A DNA stretch of 64,000 nt, taken from Pelagibacteraceae bacterium AG-430-F16 (GTDB lineage Bacteria > Pseudomonadota > Alphaproteobacteria > Pelagibacterales > Pelagibacteraceae). A program made the translations under genes and the position numbers. The stretch's first letter is position 1. Each line of letters begins with the position of its first letter. The stretch covers positions 186,001 through 250,000 of the forward strand of contig QCOG01000001.1 in assembly GCA_003213015.1 (NCBI GenBank), given 5' to 3'. Under the pieces are notes generated by a model, which had not been told where the DNA came from, made no database searches, and worked only from the letters and a program-made list of their open reading frames with translations. This document shows, in pieces, positions 55,053 to 62,697 of this stretch.

Positions 55053-56078
55053 ATGAAAAAAGTAAGTATATTAACAATACTATTTACTTTAATCGCTGGT
55101 TTTACAATTGCTGCGGAAGTTAATGTTTTTAATGCAAGACACTACAAAGCAGATGCTGAACTTTACGATAAGTTCACGGCAAAAACTGGTATCAAAGTAA
55201 ATCTAATCAATGGCAAAGCAGGTGCATTAGAAAAAAGAATGATCGAGGAGGGAGCAGATTCATCTGCTGATCTCTATATCACTGCCGACGCTGGAAGATG
55301 CGGGGCCTTCAAAGCAAAAGGAATGACGCAAGGCGGGTTAACTTCTGCTACAATTAAAGCTGCAGTACCTGCAAACTTCAGAACTTCGCACTGGGCAGGA
55401 GTCGCAAAGAGAGCAAGAATAGTTTACTATTCACCAGAAAGAGTAAGTGGTGCAGAACTAGCTGGTTTAACTTATGAAAGTTTAGCTGATCCGAAATGGA
55501 AAGGTAGATTAGTAATTAGAAAATCAAGCAACATATACAATAAATCTTTAGTAGCCTCATTAGTTAAAAACAATGGAAAAGCAGCAACAGCTGAATGGGC
55601 TAAAGGAGTTGTATCTAACATGGCTAGAACACCAAAAGGAAATGACAGAGCACAAATAATGGCAGTTGCAGCAGGTGAAGCAGATATCGCTGTAGCAAAT
55701 ACTTATTATTTAGCTTTGATGTTGTCTGGAAAAAAAGGTGCTGAACAACAAGCAGCAGCGAAAAAAGTTAAAGCGTTTTTCCCTAATCAAAATGATAGAG
55801 GAACGCACATGAATATAAGCTGTGCTGCTTTAGTTAAAAGTGCTCCAAACAAAGATAACGCAATCAAACTTGTGGAATTTTTATTAACACCAGAGTCTCA
55901 AGAACACTTTGTTAATAACACATTTGAATTCCCAATGATTGGTGGTGTTTCAGCAAATCCATTAGTAGTTAACAATATTGGTTTAGATTTTAAACAAGAT
56001 CTAAAAACAAAAGTTTCTAGTTATGGTGCTAAACAAGCTGATGCATTAGAAGTAATGACAGCCGCTGGTTGGAAATAA
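55053..56078 (+). CDS. periplasmic Fe(III)-binding protein (FutA/FbpA type)
   Basis: A 341-residue iron receptor with signal peptide (residues 1-20, ending TIA-AE) and the opening EVNVFNARHYKADAELYDKF, in which HY are likely iron ligands; further Tyr residues in VANTYYLALML match the paired Tyr ligands of the family. The start at 55053 follows a strong Shine-Dalgarno (GGAGGAAGG) and begins the signal peptide; a start at 55032 would lack one. Transcription is very likely iron-repressed by the Fur boxes just upstream. A homologue (SfuC) is reported to be induced by iron limitation in Pelagibacter. Confidence 0.93.
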   Translation: MKKVSILTILFTLIAGFTIAAEVNVFNARHYKADAELYDKFTAKTGIKVNLINGKAGALEKRMIEEGADSSADLYITADAGRCGAFKAKGMTQGGLTSATIKAAVPANFRTSHWAGVAKRARIVYYSPERVSGAELAGLTYESLADPKWKGRLVIRKSSNIYNKSLVASLVKNNGKAATAEWAKGVVSNMARTPKGNDRAQIMAVAAGEADIAVANTYYLALMLSGKKGAEQQAAAKKVKAFFPNQNDRGTHMNISCAALVKSAPNKDNAIKLVEFLLTPESQEHFVNNTFEFPMIGGVSANPLVVNNIGLDFKQDLKTKVSSYGAKQADALEVMTAAGWK

Positions 56079-56079
56079 T

Positions 56080-56250
56080 ATGAAAGATAAAAAAGAATTT
56101 ATTTCTGAAATTGATTTAAATAAATCTTCTGAGGGATGCTCTCCGTGTGTCTCAGAGTGTAAAAAGATCAATCAAAGAATAAATAAAAGAAATTTATCTG
56201 ATATCAATGAACAGGAGGTTCCGCACATCCTAAATGTTTTCAATTTTTAG
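56080..56250 (+). CDS. 56-residue Cys-rich protein in the iron operon
   Basis: A 56-codon frame starting 1 bp after the binding-protein stop. Its core is G-C-S-P-C-V-S-E-C (Cys20, Cys23, Cys27), a CxxCxxxC set able to hold a metal or Fe-S cluster, flanked by basic stretches (KKINQRINKR). No signal peptide, so it is cytoplasmic. No family is recognised. Location suggests a role in iron reception, sensing or storage linked to the importer. Confidence 0.55.
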   Translation: MKDKKEFISEIDLNKSSEGCSPCVSECKKINQRINKRNLSDINEQEVPHILNVFNF

Positions 56251-56262
56251 ATAATTTCTTGA

Positions 56263-56309
56263 AAATATGCTCGTAATTAAGATCTCCTTTTTATGGGCAT
56301 ATTTATTTT
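56263..56309 (+). terminator. hairpin between iron-receptor and permease genes (weak terminator or attenuator)
   Basis: 56263-56276 and 56291-56304 can form a 14-bp stem (two G-U pairs) with a 14-nt loop, followed by ATTTTC. The loop contains CTCC, able to pair with Shine-Dalgarno-like sequence, and a ribosome-binding site (AAGGCGG, 56319-56325) for the permease lies after it. It may lower permease expression relative to the receptor, as the terminator at 11779 does in the other transporter. Confidence 0.5.
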
Positions 56310-56333
56310 CATGATTATAAGGCGGATTATAAT

Positions 56334-57956
56334 ATGAATAAATTTAATGTTTGGTCTCTTAGTTCGTTCGTAATTTCATTTATTGTAATTATACCCATCT
56401 TAACTGTTTCAGTGAGTTTTTTTGAAGAAACAAGTAATTATTACAAAATATTAAAAGATACTTTTTTATTAGAGTATATATTTAACTCTGTAGCTCTATT
56501 AATAGGTGTTTTAATTTTTACTTTTTTAATGGGTACTGGCTCTGCTTATTTAGTTTCATTTTACAATTTTCCTGGAAGTAATTTTTTCAAATGGACTTTA
56601 ATATTATCCTTTGCTGTTCCGCCATATATCTATGCATATTCTTTAACAGCTTTTTTTGAAAACTACGGAACTGCCTACACAATATTAAAAAATATTTTTG
56701 GAGATGCTAATTACAACAGTCATATACCAAAATTTGACGGAATGGTTGGAGCAATACTTTCAATATCTTTTTCTTTGTTCGCCTATGTTTATATTTTAAC
56801 AAGGGCTTCTTTTTTATATCAGTCACAAAATCTTATAGACTTAGGAAGAAACTTAGGTTTTTCAAAATTTAAAGTTTTTCTAAGAATAATTTTGCCTTCA
56901 GCCAGACCAGCAATTATCGCAGGTTTATCATTGGTCGCGATGGAGACTTTGGCAGAGTTTGGCGCTGTTGAATTTTTTTCGATAAATACTCTTACAACAG
57001 GCATTTACAATTCATGGATAACTTTTGATGATCTTGCTTTCGCAAATCAAATTTCATTTTTTTTATTATTATTTATTTTTGCCCTTTTTTTCTTAGAAAA
57101 TCTTTCCAGAAAAAAAGCTAAATACCACTCCAACATGAAGGGTGGTTTTAAGAGGAAGGAAAAACATGACCTTTCGGGAGGCTCAGCAATACTAGCATTT
57201 ACCTTCTGTTTTGTGATTTTTTTCATGAGTTTTTTATTCCCATTAAGCCAGATGTTTTACTGGACATTAAAGTTTACGGATAATTTATTTGAACTAAAAA
57301 TTTATCAGCTTTTGTGGAATACCCTATATTTGGTCTTTTTATCGTTTTTCGCTTTGATAATCCTGTCTTTTGTTTCAAATTATGGAAATAGAGTTTCAAA
57401 GAGCAAGTTTTTAAATAGCTTAACAACTTTATCAATTTCGGGCTATGCAATACCTGGTGTAATTTTAGCAGTCGCTTTTATTACTTTTATAGCATGGCTT
57501 GATAACAGCATTATAAAAGCGATGGGTTTTACATCAGTAAAGAAAATTTTTTTTGGTTCTATTTTAGGACTAATCATTGTTTACTTTATTAGGTTTTATT
57601 CGCTAGCATGTAATGGAATAAAATCGGGATACGAGAAAATTAATATTTCTGTTGATGAAAATGCTTATTTACTAGGTTACTCAAAACTAAAAACCTTTGC
57701 AAAAATACATGTTCCGTATCTTAAAAATTCAATTTTGTTTGTTGGGATTTTAATTTCATTAGAAATAATAAGAGAGCTTCCAATTACTTTAATATTAAGA
57801 CCTTTTAATTTTGAGACTTTTGCAACAACTGCATATATTTACGCATCAGAGGACCTTCTAGAGGCAGCTGCTGCACCATCTTTATTTTTGATTTTAATTG
57901 CAAGTTTCTTTATTTTACTTAGTTCAAAATATATCTTGAGAGATAACGATGAATAA
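56334..57956 (+). CDS. Fe(III) ABC permease, two fused permease halves (FbpB/SfuB type)
   Basis: A 540-residue permease with about twelve membrane segments in two repeats, each with its own ATPase-coupling loop: LGRNLGFSKFKVFLRIILPS (near 175) and YLLGYSKLKTFAKIHVPYL (near 445). Such fused permeases serve ferric-iron importers. It has a clear Shine-Dalgarno and overlaps the ATPase gene by 8 bp. Iron specificity comes from the receptor upstream. Confidence 0.9.
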   Translation: MNKFNVWSLSSFVISFIVIIPILTVSVSFFEETSNYYKILKDTFLLEYIFNSVALLIGVLIFTFLMGTGSAYLVSFYNFPGSNFFKWTLILSFAVPPYIYAYSLTAFFENYGTAYTILKNIFGDANYNSHIPKFDGMVGAILSISFSLFAYVYILTRASFLYQSQNLIDLGRNLGFSKFKVFLRIILPSARPAIIAGLSLVAMETLAEFGAVEFFSINTLTTGIYNSWITFDDLAFANQISFFLLLFIFALFFLENLSRKKAKYHSNMKGGFKRKEKHDLSGGSAILAFTFCFVIFFMSFLFPLSQMFYWTLKFTDNLFELKIYQLLWNTLYLVFLSFFALIILSFVSNYGNRVSKSKFLNSLTTLSISGYAIPGVILAVAFITFIAWLDNSIIKAMGFTSVKKIFFGSILGLIIVYFIRFYSLACNGIKSGYEKINISVDENAYLLGYSKLKTFAKIHVPYLKNSILFVGILISLEIIRELPITLILRPFNFETFATTAYIYASEDLLEAAAAPSLFLILIASFFILLSSKYILRDNDE

Positions 57957-58998
57957 TTTTTTTGAAATTAAAAACGCAACTTTTAAAGCTGGTGGTAAAG
58001 ACAAGATAAAGAATTTATCAATTGAGATTAAAAATGAAGGAGACATTGTTTGTTTATTAGGACCATCAGGAATAGGCAAAACCACAATACTTAGAACGAT
58101 TGCTGGTTTAGAAAAATTGGAAAATGGCGAAATTATTTTAAAGGATAAAATTATCTCATCAACAAATGAACATTTGGAACCAGAAAAAAGAAAAATTGCT
58201 TTATCATTTCAAGAAAATAGTCTTTTTCCACATCATTCAATTTATAAAAATATAATTTTAGGAATACCAAAATCAGGTCCAAAAAAAATCAATGTTGAAG
58301 AAATTACAAAGTTTTTAAATATTGATCATGTATTAGATAAATACCCTCACCAAATAAGTGCAGGTGAAGCTCAAAGAGCATCATTAGCAAGATCTTTATG
58401 TGCTGAACCTAATTTGCTTTTATTAGATGAACCATTGTCTAATATTGATCAAAATTTTAAAGAAGAAATTCAAACTAAACTTAAAAAAATTATTAAAGAT
58501 TTAAAGATTACAACTATTATTGTTACTCACGACTCGTATGAAGCTTTTTATTTAGCGGACACGTGTGGAATATTATTAGATCAAAAATTAAAACAATTTG
58601 ATACTCCTTACAATGTTTATCATATACCCAATTCAATTGAGGTGGTAAAATTTTTGAATAGGGGAGTTTTGGTACCGGCAAAAGTTACAAGTCCTAAAAG
58701 TTTAGAAAACGAGGAGCTAGGAACTATTACTGGAAACTTTTCAAAACCTTTCGAAATTGGATCTACAGTTAAATTGTTATTACAACCGGAAGATTTACAC
58801 CATGACGATAAAAGTAATTTAAAATTTGATGTAGTTGATAAAAAATTTAGAGGTACAAATTTTATTTACTCCTTAAAAACTGACAAAAATTTTATTTTAC
58901 CTGTTTTTGTACATTCTCATCATGTTCATCAACATGAGATAAACGAAAAGTTCGGAATAAAAAGACCAATTCATATTGAGCATTTGGTTTGTTTTTAA
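57949..58998 (+). CDS. Fe(III) ABC ATPase (FbpC/SfuC-position ATPase)
   Basis: A 349-residue ATPase: Walker A GPSGIGKTT, Q-loop FQENSLFPHH, Walker B LLLLDEPLSNID, His switch VTHDSYEAF and a TOBE-like C-terminus. The signature motif is ISAGEAQRASLARSL, with A where LSGGQ has the first G and E where it has Q, a variant also seen in other members of the iron group. It shares 8 bp with the permease gene. It provides energy for iron import. Confidence 0.9.
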   Translation: MNNFFEIKNATFKAGGKDKIKNLSIEIKNEGDIVCLLGPSGIGKTTILRTIAGLEKLENGEIILKDKIISSTNEHLEPEKRKIALSFQENSLFPHHSIYKNIILGIPKSGPKKINVEEITKFLNIDHVLDKYPHQISAGEAQRASLARSLCAEPNLLLLDEPLSNIDQNFKEEIQTKLKKIIKDLKITTIIVTHDSYEAFYLADTCGILLDQKLKQFDTPYNVYHIPNSIEVVKFLNRGVLVPAKVTSPKSLENEELGTITGNFSKPFEIGSTVKLLLQPEDLHHDDKSNLKFDVVDKKFRGTNFIYSLKTDKNFILPVFVHSHHVHQHEINEKFGIKRPIHIEHLVCF

Positions 58999-58999
58999 A

Positions 59000-59440
59000 C
59001 TAACTTTCTAAAGATTTTAGTTTTTTCTTAAGTTTATCTGGTAGATTTTCGAACCATATCTTTTCTTGACCTGATACAGGAAGCACCTCTCCGTATTCAA
59101 CCATTTGGGATGGTTCTAAATCAACAATATAAACCCAAACATTTGATTGATCTAATTTGGTCTCTTTAGCTAATAACTTTTTTAATTGATCAATAAGATC
59201 GTCTTTGACCTCTTTGGAACGTCCTGCTCTTATTTGGCCATTAAGATAAATTTGTTCATCCTTAATAACTTTGCCCCCCATAAAATGACTATTCTTTTTA
59301 GTTTCATTAAAAATGACTTGTGCAAAATATGTATTTGCTCCAGTAGTTTCGCTGTGAATTTTTGTTATACCCTCTGCGATTGACTTTTTTTTACTTTCAT
59401 TTAATTCAAGGTTTGATGTGATAACAGTATATGTTGGCAT
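59000..59440 (-). CDS. tautomerase-superfamily protein (cis-CaaD-like)
   Basis: A 146-residue protein starting M-P-T-Y-T, so the processed N-terminal Pro could be the catalytic base as in 4-oxalocrotonate tautomerase and cis-CaaD. The length is twice the small 4-OT unit, matching the fused-repeat members. An Arg in GQIRAGRSKE and the late VEYGEVLPVSG are in expected places. Substrate unknown. It is convergent with the iron ATPase gene (1-bp gap) and diverges from the thiV leader. Confidence 0.75.
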   Translation of the reverse strand: MPTYTVITSNLELNESKKKSIAEGITKIHSETTGANTYFAQVIFNETKKNSHFMGGKVIKDEQIYLNGQIRAGRSKEVKDDLIDQLKKLLAKETKLDQSNVWVYIVDLEPSQMVEYGEVLPVSGQEKIWFENLPDKLKKKLKSLES

Positions 59441-59488
59441 TACTTATTTTAACTAGCGAAATTTTATTTTTCAACTATAATTAAAAAA

Positions 59489-59553
59489 AGGGGGTGTCTT
59501 TAAAGACTGAGATTATACCCATAGAACCTGTCCGGTAATTCAGAAAGGGAAAA
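59489..59553 (+). promoter_or_regulatory. TPP riboswitch (THI element)
   Basis: The conserved core is complete: GGGGTG (59491-59496), CTGAGATTATACCC (59507-59520), AGAACCTG (59523-59530) and GGTAATTCAG...AAAGGGAAA (59534-59553). The P3 arm is a minimal 12-nt GTCTTTAAAGAC, which is small for the class. The 3' strand, AAAGGGAAA, also supplies the ribosome-binding site for the TTG start at 59556, so thiamin diphosphate binding would hide it and stop translation. Confidence 0.92.
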
Positions 59554-59555
59554 CA

Positions 59556-60992
59556 TTGGATAAAACTTATTTTTTAACTCAAACTTCGTCACTTACGCTT
59601 GTTATTGCAATAAGCCTAATGTTTGTTTTTTTGGGCTTATATAATTCAAAAAAACATCAAGGCCTTAATAATTATTTAACTGCAAACAGAAATATTGGAT
59701 TATTTTCTTTAACAACAAGCTTAACAGCTTCAGCGCTAGGTGCGTGGATTTTATTTGGTCCAGCTTCGGCAGCTACTTGGGGAGGAATAGGAGCTGTTAT
59801 TGGATATTCACTTGGAACAGCCTTTCCAATGTTTTTTTTAATTTATCTTGGAAAAAAAATAAGAAAAGAATTTCCTAAAGGCTCTTCTTTAATTGAATTT
59901 ATGCGTAAGAAGTTTGGAAAAAGCTTATTCAAACTTATTTTATTGATGACAATTTTTTATATGTTCATTTTTTTGTGTGCTGAGGTAACAGCAGTCGCTG
60001 TTTTAATAAACTACATTTCAGGTACAAAGCTTTGGATAACAGCTTTAATTGTCTTATTATCTACACTTGCTTATACTTTATATGGAGGTTTAAGAGCCTC
60101 TATATTTACTGATAATATTCAAATGATCGTCATTGGAGCCCTTTTATTAATTTCATTAGTTTACATAAAAACTTTTATTGGATCTGAATTTTCATTTGAA
60201 TTTATAAATAAAAAAAATCCTCAACTTTTAAGTTCTTCATATATCCCTAGTTATACCGCAGGTCTGACCTTTTTTATCGCAGTTGCTGCAACCAATCTAT
60301 TTCATCAAGGTAATTGGCAAAGAGTATATGCAGCAAAAAACTTTGAAACTTTAAGAAAAGGACTAATTATATCTTTCTTTATAATTATACCTGTAGTTTT
60401 TTATATGGGTTTTGCAGGAATGGTCGCCTTTTCATTAGATCCAACTACTAGGCCTGATCTTGGATTTTTTATGTTATTGCTCAAAGAGCAAAAAGAATTG
60501 TTATCACTATTAGTAATTGTATTAGGTTTAGCTTTAACAATTTCTACTGTTGATACTTTGGTGAATGCAATATCAAGTCTAATAGTAGTTGACGGTAAAG
60601 CAACATTCAAATTCAAGAAAAAAATAAATTACTTTTACTTGTCTACATATATTATCCTATTTTTATCTTTTATTTCTTTTATAGTTGCATCTAAAGGATA
60701 TGATATTTTGTATTTATTTTTACTAGCCGATTTATTTTGTTGTGCTTTTGTACTCACAGTTTTTTATAGTTTTTACGATAAAAAAATTAATGAAAATACT
60801 GCGTATATTTCAATTGTTTTAGGTTTGATTTTGGGATTTTTATTATTTCCATTACCAGACTTTTCAAAAAGTTTATTAGTTGGAATTATAGTTCCTACTG
60901 AATTTTTTCCATCATTTTTAGTTCAAAATTTACTTTTTTGGTCATTTATTGCCGCAACACTGGGACCAATGATATCTTGGAAAATAAAGTAA
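59556..60992 (+). CDS. thiV: sodium:solute symporter, thiamin-pyrimidine (HMP) transporter ThiV-like
   Basis: A 478-residue SSS-family transporter with about thirteen membrane segments, an early LTANRNIGLFSLTTSLTASALG and a sodium-site FFIAVAATNLFHQGNWQRVYAAKN (in part). The TPP riboswitch directly upstream ties it to thiamin supply. SAR11 needs the pyrimidine precursor HMP and its proposed importer, ThiV, is an SSS protein behind a TPP riboswitch, so ThiV is the best call. Start is TTG with the ribosome-binding site inside the riboswitch. Confidence 0.88.
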   Translation: MDKTYFLTQTSSLTLVIAISLMFVFLGLYNSKKHQGLNNYLTANRNIGLFSLTTSLTASALGAWILFGPASAATWGGIGAVIGYSLGTAFPMFFLIYLGKKIRKEFPKGSSLIEFMRKKFGKSLFKLILLMTIFYMFIFLCAEVTAVAVLINYISGTKLWITALIVLLSTLAYTLYGGLRASIFTDNIQMIVIGALLLISLVYIKTFIGSEFSFEFINKKNPQLLSSSYIPSYTAGLTFFIAVAATNLFHQGNWQRVYAAKNFETLRKGLIISFFIIIPVVFYMGFAGMVAFSLDPTTRPDLGFFMLLLKEQKELLSLLVIVLGLALTISTVDTLVNAISSLIVVDGKATFKFKKKINYFYLSTYIILFLSFISFIVASKGYDILYLFLLADLFCCAFVLTVFYSFYDKKINENTAYISIVLGLILGFLLFPLPDFSKSLLVGIIVPTEFFPSFLVQNLLFWSFIAATLGPMISWKIK

Positions 60993-61011
60993 AATCAGTA
61001 TTATAAATCTA

Positions 61012-62121
61012 ATGCTCAATTTTATATTACCATTTTTAATTCTTATTCTTGTTGTTGTATTTATACACGAATACGGACATTATTATTTTGCAAAAAAATA
61101 TGGTGTAAAGGTTACAGATTTTTCAATTGGTTTTGGAAAGGAAATATTTGGTTGGAACGATAGCTCAGGTACAAGATGGAAGATATGCTGGATTCCATTA
61201 GGTGGCTACGTAAAATTTTTTGGTGATAGAAATGTTTTTTCACAAGCTGACCAAGAGGAATTGATTAAAAAGTATGATGAAAAAGAAAGGCAAAAACTAT
61301 TTGTTCTAAAACCTCTCTATCAAAGAGCTATGATAGTTGCTGCGGGTCCAATAGCTAACTTTTTGTTAGCAATACTCATATTTTTCATGATCAATGTATT
61401 TGTCGGTAAAGACTTTACCCCTCCAATGATAAGTGAAGTAACTAAAGAAAGTCCCGCTTATGTTGCTGGACTGGAGAAAAATGACGTAATTCTATCAATT
61501 GATAAAAACGAAGTAAAAAGCATTTTGGATGTTTCAAAATTCATAACAATGTCTACTTCAGAATTTATTGACTTTAAAGTCTCGAGATATGATAAAGAGA
61601 TTTTAATAAAAGTAAAACCCCAGACCTTAGATGGTGAAGATAATCTTGGTAATAAAATTAAAAAAAGAACTGTTGGAATAAAAATTATTCCATATCAAAA
61701 TACCATCAATCATCAAAAGCTGGGCCCAGCAAAAGCAATTTATTATTCAGTTTCTGAGGTATATTACGTCACCACATCAACGTTAAAGTACTTGGGTTCT
61801 ATAATTGCAGGTAAAGGGGATAGCTCTCAATTAGGCGGTCCAATTAGAATAGCAAAAATTTCAGGCCAAGTTGCTGAATTTGGAATATTACCATTTTTAA
61901 GTATGATGGCTTATATATCTATAAGTTTAGGTTTAATTAATTTATTCCCAATACCATTATTGGATGGGGGTCATTTGATGTTTTACGGTTTTGAAAAAGT
62001 TTTAGGTAAGCCATTAAGCCAAAAAACCCAGGAAGGTTTTTTTCGAATCGGAATGTTTTTGCTTCTATCTTTAATGTTTTTTGCAACTATGAATGACCTA
62101 AGAGATTTAGGACTTTTTTAA
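61012..62121 (+). CDS. rseP: site-2 zinc metalloprotease RseP
   Basis: A 369-residue intramembrane protease: the zinc motif HEYGH in VVFIHEYGHYYFAKKYG (residues ~21-26), a periplasmic PDZ domain (~125-215), and the third ligand in NLFPIPLLDGGHL (near 315). It cuts anti-sigma factors or leftover signal peptides in the membrane. In many alphaproteobacteria it sits by dxr and bamA; here neighbours are thiV and HU. Confidence 0.92.
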   Translation: MLNFILPFLILILVVVFIHEYGHYYFAKKYGVKVTDFSIGFGKEIFGWNDSSGTRWKICWIPLGGYVKFFGDRNVFSQADQEELIKKYDEKERQKLFVLKPLYQRAMIVAAGPIANFLLAILIFFMINVFVGKDFTPPMISEVTKESPAYVAGLEKNDVILSIDKNEVKSILDVSKFITMSTSEFIDFKVSRYDKEILIKVKPQTLDGEDNLGNKIKKRTVGIKIIPYQNTINHQKLGPAKAIYYSVSEVYYVTTSTLKYLGSIIAGKGDSSQLGGPIRIAKISGQVAEFGILPFLSMMAYISISLGLINLFPIPLLDGGHLMFYGFEKVLGKPLSQKTQEGFFRIGMFLLLSLMFFATMNDLRDLGLF

Positions 62122-62171
62122 CCAATATATAAAGAGCATCAAAAAAACCAATAAATACAGGGTTTATTTGT

Positions 62172-62187
62172 ACACAATATCTTGTGT
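62172..62187 (+). promoter_or_regulatory. small inverted repeat upstream of the HU gene
   Basis: ACACAA-TATC-TTGTGT is a perfect 6-bp dyad 87 bp before the HU ATG, in a 153-bp AT-rich gap that holds the promoter. It may be an operator or a stray hairpin; no regulator is suggested. The rest of the gap shows no clear structure. Confidence 0.25.
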
Positions 62188-62274
62188 TAAAAACCAAATT
62201 AAACACTAAAAAAAAGCTTGATTTTAAAGGCATTTTGTAAACTATGTTAATTAACCCTTAAAACCGGAGCTAAA

Positions 62275-62550
62275 ATGAACAAAAAACAATTAGTCGCTAA
62301 ATTAGCAGGTTCTTTAAATCAAAGTAAAGCTGATGCTGAGCGAACTTTTGATACCATCACAAATACAATATTAGATGCGTTGAAAAATGATGACTCAGTG
62401 AAAATAGCTGGTTTTGGAACGTATAAAGTTGCTAAGAGAAAAGCTAGGATTGGACGAAATCCAAGAACTGGAGAACAAATCCAAATTGCTGCATCTCAAA
62501 AAGTTAAGTTTTTACCTGCAAAAGCGCTTAAAGAAATATTCAATAAATAA
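62275..62550 (+). CDS. hup: HU-family nucleoid DNA-binding protein
   Basis: A 91-residue HU: MNKKQLVAKLAGSLNQSKAD at the N-terminus (helix pair), KIAGFGTYKVAKRKARIGRNP, where GRNPRTGE gives the beta-arms that bend DNA, and KVKFLPAKALKEIF at the end. It compacts the chromosome as a dimer. Strong, single-gene expression is likely: a long upstream gap, a terminator behind it and a CCGGAG ribosome-binding site. Confidence 0.95.
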   Translation: MNKKQLVAKLAGSLNQSKADAERTFDTITNTILDALKNDDSVKIAGFGTYKVAKRKARIGRNPRTGEQIQIAASQKVKFLPAKALKEIFNK

Positions 62551-62562
62551 ATATTTCCTCTG

Positions 62563-62604
62563 AACAGCCTTTATTAATATAAAAGTTAATAAGGGCTGTT
62601 TCTA
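62563..62604 (+). terminator. intrinsic terminator after the HU gene
   Basis: 62563-62577 and 62586-62600 form a 15-bp stem (one T-G pair) with an 8-nt loop, AACAGCC/GGCTGTT at its base, followed by TTCTAT. It lies 12 bp after the HU stop and separates HU from amt. Confidence 0.8.
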
Positions 62605-62622
62605 TATGCAAAATATGCATAT
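62604..62622 (+). promoter_or_regulatory. inverted repeat upstream of amt, possible nitrogen-regulator site
   Basis: ATATGCA-AAATA-TGCATAT is a perfect 7-bp dyad with a 5-bp spacer, 76 bp before the amt ATG. TGCA half-sites with such spacing recall NtrC-type operators. It begins next to the HU terminator, so a chance repeat in AT-rich DNA is possible. Confidence 0.4.
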
Positions 62623-62697
62623 CTATATTATCCAAAAAACATTAGTTTTTATTACCCTAATTTATAATGTTCTTTTTTTTAACAAGGGAGAAAATTT

